A stretch of DNA of 64,000 bases, from positions 124,001-188,000 of the forward strand of contig NZ_AJHJ01000002.1 of NCBI RefSeq assembly GCF_000257645.1, read 5' to 3'. Under the pieces are notes generated by a model that was not told the DNA's origin, did no database searches, and was given only the letters and a program-made list of their open reading frames with translations. Every line of letters begins with the position of its first letter. The stretch's first letter is position 1. Source of the DNA: Serratia sp. M24T3 (GTDB lineage: Bacteria; Pseudomonadota; Gammaproteobacteria; Enterobacterales; Enterobacteriaceae). This document shows positions 61,534 through 64,000 of the stretch, piece after piece. Made by a program: the position numbers and the translations under genes.

Positions 61534-63314
61534 CCGACACGCGCAATGCTTCCCCCGCTCGCCATCGCCCCTCGACAGTCGCGCTGCTGTTAAACAATCG
61601 TCTGGCGGCAGGCGGTCTGCTGGTACTGCTGATGATTATTGTCGCCGCGCTGCTTGCCCCGTGGCTGCCGCTGGCCAATCCGGACGCGACCGATTTGCTG
61701 CAACGCCTGCAGCCGCCGCTCACTGCGGGCCACTGGCTCGGCACTGACGCTCTGGGGCGCGATTTGTTATCGCGCCTGCTGTGGGGCACTCGTGTTTCAT
61801 TGGTGGTCGGTATCAGCGCCACCGTGCTCGCCGCGCTGCTGGGAACGCTGATTGGCTTAATCGCGGGCTATGCGGGCGGCCGCACCGACAGTCTGCTGAT
61901 GCGCTTTATCGATATGTTGATGGCCTTTCCTTATATTTTGCTGGCGCTGGCGATTGTCGCCGTGCTTGGCCCCGGCCTGCTTAACGCGCTCTACGCCATC
62001 GCTATCGTCAATATTCCGTTTTTTGCCCGCAACATTCGTGGATTAACTCTCGGTTTACGCCAGCGTGATTTTATTCAGGCAGCGCGGCTTTCCGGCAAAA
62101 ATCACTGGCAGGTGCTGTTTACCGAATTACTGCCCAACGTGTTGCCGATTATTGTGGTCACCATGTCAACCACCCTCGGCTGGATGATCCTCGAAACCGC
62201 GGGTTTGTCGTTTTTAGGCCTTGGCACTCAACCGCCGAATGCCGATTTAGGTTCGATGCTGGGTCAGGGCCGCGAGCAGATGTTCAGCGCGCCGCACGTT
62301 ACGCTGGTGCCGGGGGTGATGATTTTTCTGCTGGTGATTAGCGTCAACTTGCTGGGCGATGGCGTGCGGGATCTGCTGGATCCGCGCTTAAAATCGGGCG
62401 TTTTGCAGCGCGCGAAAGCCATCACCGAGGTTGAGCGCCCGTCGATCCCCGCACCACGCTTTCCTGAAGCTTTATTGGAAATCGTCGATTTAAAGGTCAA
62501 TTTTGGTCGTGGCCCTCACGCCTCGGCCGCGGTCAAAGGCATCAGTTTTCAGGTCGCAAAAGGCGAATGTCTTGGATTGATCGGTGAAAGCGGATCGGGC
62601 AAAAGTGTGACCGCGCTGTCAATCATGGGGCTGGTCGCCTCGCCGCCCGCAGTGATTGTCGGCGGTGCGGCTTACGTTTGCGGCGAAGAAATGCTGTCTC
62701 TGCCATCACAAAAATTGCAACAACGGCGCGGCGCTCGCGTGGCCTATATTTTTCAAGACCCGCTAACCACGCTGCACCCGCAGTTCAGCATTGGTTATCA
62801 GCTCAGCGAAGCCATTATTGCCCATCAACCACTGAATAAGCAGCAGGCCAAAGTACAGGCGATTGCTCTGCTCGATAGCGTGGGGATTAACGAAGCCGAA
62901 CAGCGCTATGCGGCTTATCCACATCAGCTTTCGGGGGGACAGCGTCAGCGTGTCGGTATAGCTATGGCGCTGGCCAACGATCCGCAAATTATTATTGCCG
63001 ATGAACCCACTACCGCGCTGGATGTCACGGTGCAGGCGCGAGTCCTTGAACTGTTACAGCAACTGCGGCGCGAACGCGGACTCACGCTGCTGTTTATTAC
63101 TCACGATTTTGGCGTAGTCAGCCAGATTTGCGATCGGGTGGCGGTGATGCAGCATGGAGAAATCGTTGAAACCGGCGAAACGAGTCGCGTATTGAACCAT
63201 CCTCAGCATCCCTACACCCAGCGGCTGATCGCCTGCGTGCCACATTTGGGTCAGGGCCGTGAGTTTCTTGGGCGTGTAAAATCGCTGTATTCTTCCCGGC
63301 AGGAGCAAGCATGA
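61530..63314 (+). CDS. Fused ABC permease (DppC type) and ATPase (DppD type)
   Basis: A 594-residue single chain. Residues about 1-290 are a DppC-type permease (LNNRLAAGGLLVLLMIIVAALLAPWLPLANPDATDLLQRLQPP; EAA loop QAARLSGKNHWQVLFTELLPN). Residues about 310-594 are an ATPase with Walker A GESGSGKSVT, signature LSGGQRQRVGIAMAL, Walker B IIIADEPTTALD and switch His in FITHDFG. The frame is continuous without a stop at the junction, so the fusion is real. It is coupled to both neighbours by ATGA overlaps. Confidence 0.9.
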   Translation: MTDTRNASPARHRPSTVALLLNNRLAAGGLLVLLMIIVAALLAPWLPLANPDATDLLQRLQPPLTAGHWLGTDALGRDLLSRLLWGTRVSLVVGISATVLAALLGTLIGLIAGYAGGRTDSLLMRFIDMLMAFPYILLALAIVAVLGPGLLNALYAIAIVNIPFFARNIRGLTLGLRQRDFIQAARLSGKNHWQVLFTELLPNVLPIIVVTMSTTLGWMILETAGLSFLGLGTQPPNADLGSMLGQGREQMFSAPHVTLVPGVMIFLLVISVNLLGDGVRDLLDPRLKSGVLQRAKAITEVERPSIPAPRFPEALLEIVDLKVNFGRGPHASAAVKGISFQVAKGECLGLIGESGSGKSVTALSIMGLVASPPAVIVGGAAYVCGEEMLSLPSQKLQQRRGARVAYIFQDPLTTLHPQFSIGYQLSEAIIAHQPLNKQQAKVQAIALLDSVGINEAEQRYAAYPHQLSGGQRQRVGIAMALANDPQIIIADEPTTALDVTVQARVLELLQQLRRERGLTLLFITHDFGVVSQICDRVAVMQHGEIVETGETSRVLNHPQHPYTQRLIACVPHLGQGREFLGRVKSLYSSRQEQA

Positions 63315-64000
63315 ATCAGGTAATTGAAACCAGCAATCTGGTTAAAACCTTTGGTCGCGACAAGCGCTGGTTTTCTCGCGCCGAGCATCAGGTTCAGGCG
63401 GTGAAAAACGTCTCATTTAGCCTGCAACAGGGTGAAACGCTGGCGATCGTCGGTGAAAGCGGCTCGGGGAAAAGTACGCTGGCGAGGATGCTGGTCGGGC
63501 TCGAACATCCCACCTCCGGCTCGCTTAAATTGATGGGTCAGGATGCGGCACAGTGGCGCAAACGAGGGGCCAGAGCCTTTGGCAAAACCATCCAGTATGT
63601 GTTTCAGGACCCGGTTGCCTCACTCAATCCGCGCAAGACTATTGCCGAAACGCTGGCGGTGCCATTGGCACAGCTTTGCGGCTATTCCAGCCTCCAGCAG
63701 CGCGAGAAAATGCAGCAGTTAATGCAGGCCGTGAACATGCCACAGGATGCACTGGCCTGCTACCCCCACGAGTTTTCGGGAGGACAGGCTCAGAGGCTGG
63801 CGATTGCCCGATCGCTGGCTGCCGAAGCGAAAATTCTGGTGCTCGACGAACCAGTCAGCGCGTTAGATGTCTCAGTACAGGCACAAGTTTTATTACTTTT
63901 GGATCAACTAAAACAACAATTTGGCCTATCCTACATATTCATTAGTCACGACCTGGCTGTGGTGGAGTCAGTCGCAGACCGCGTGGCCGTGATGTATTTA
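63311..64000 (+). CDS. ABC transporter ATP-binding protein, DppF type, partial
   Basis: The first 230 codons are present and the window ends within the gene. The translation has Walker A GESGSGKSTLARMLVG, Q-loop YVFQDPVASLNPR, signature EFSGGQAQRLAIARSL, Walker B ILVLDEPVSALD and ISHDLAVVESVADRVAVMYL. AGGAG precedes the ATG, which overlaps the stop of the fused gene. It completes the transporter. Confidence 0.93.
   Translation, partial: MNQVIETSNLVKTFGRDKRWFSRAEHQVQAVKNVSFSLQQGETLAIVGESGSGKSTLARMLVGLEHPTSGSLKLMGQDAAQWRKRGARAFGKTIQYVFQDPVASLNPRKTIAETLAVPLAQLCGYSSLQQREKMQQLMQAVNMPQDALACYPHEFSGGQAQRLAIARSLAAEAKILVLDEPVSALDVSVQAQVLLLLDQLKQQFGLSYIFISHDLAVVESVADRVAVMYL

Noticed and set aside
1-64000. 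CRISPR array, tRNA, rRNA, insertion sequence or prophage
   Set aside because: No regularly spaced repeats, cloverleaf-like segments, transposase, integrase or structural phage genes were recognised anywhere in the window.

Overview
The window reads as chromosomal DNA of a gamma-proteobacterium of the order Enterobacterales. A Yersiniaceae-like host (Rouxiella, Rahnella, Serratia and relatives) is my inference. The grounds are an enteric-type hpxO, umuDC behind a consensus LexA box, a Zur box, an MntR-like box before mntP, and GcvA-like and Rob-like regulators. I see no rRNA, tRNA, CRISPR array, insertion sequence or prophage. The content is accessory-style metabolism: many small regulator-plus-efflux or regulator-plus-oxidoreductase pairs around one large sulfur-scavenging locus.

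Layout. 1-5.6 kb: two LysR genes, each divergent from an exporter (EamA, 14-TM MFS), with a metallo-beta-lactamase-fold hydrolase between them. 5.8-8.1 kb: a two-gene membrane unit of unknown function and hpxO (urate hydroxylase). 8.5-10.9 kb: a Tat-exported oxalate decarboxylase and a TetR/RidA divergent pair with three dyads between them. 11-13.8 kb: an actinobacterial-type DapD and a TetR-EamA operon. 13.9-17.6 kb: a Zur-controlled COG0523 GTPase, a UPF0303-iolE pair with an upstream CRP site, and a HAD phosphatase.

17.8-30.3 kb is the sulfur region. On the minus strand lie ssuD, sfnG, an FAD/NAD(P) protein, an NtaA/DszA-type monooxygenase, an MFS carrier and an acyl-CoA-dehydrogenase-fold monooxygenase (SfnB/DszC type). 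A clear -24/-12 sigma-54 promoter and an upstream TGT-N10-ACA dyad precede ssuD. Divergent from them is an unusual regulator: a sigma-54 activator with its AAA+ and Fis domains first and a complete SsuA-like sulfonate-binding domain fused at its C terminus. A separate, exported SsuA follows, then a cysteine synthase family gene. I read this as a self-contained system that senses organosulfur compounds in the cytoplasm, releases sulfite from sulfones and sulfonates, and fixes sulfur into cysteine. No ssuB or ssuC lies in the window.

30.8-41 kb: a cation/proton antiporter with a terminator in its leader, two Old Yellow Enzyme genes with local regulators, an SDR lacking the usual YxxxK residues, mntP, a TetR/MFS pair, and a LysR beside an exported SnoaL-like protein. 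41-45.6 kb: a large autotransporter gene interrupted by one in-frame TGA. 45.8-53.6 kb: a 64-codon reading frame whose only well-placed start is ATT, umuDC, a Rob-like regulator, and an AaeXAB-like efflux operon flanked by two IclR-type genes. 53.8-56.1 kb: a second-type PurA divergent from a LysR regulator with nested inverted repeats between them. 56.2-58.2 kb: an MFS-TetR operon behind a perfect 22-bp palindrome. 58.2-64 kb: a DUF1028 gene divergent from a peptide-type ABC transporter whose second permease and first ATPase are fused. The last ATPase runs off the window.
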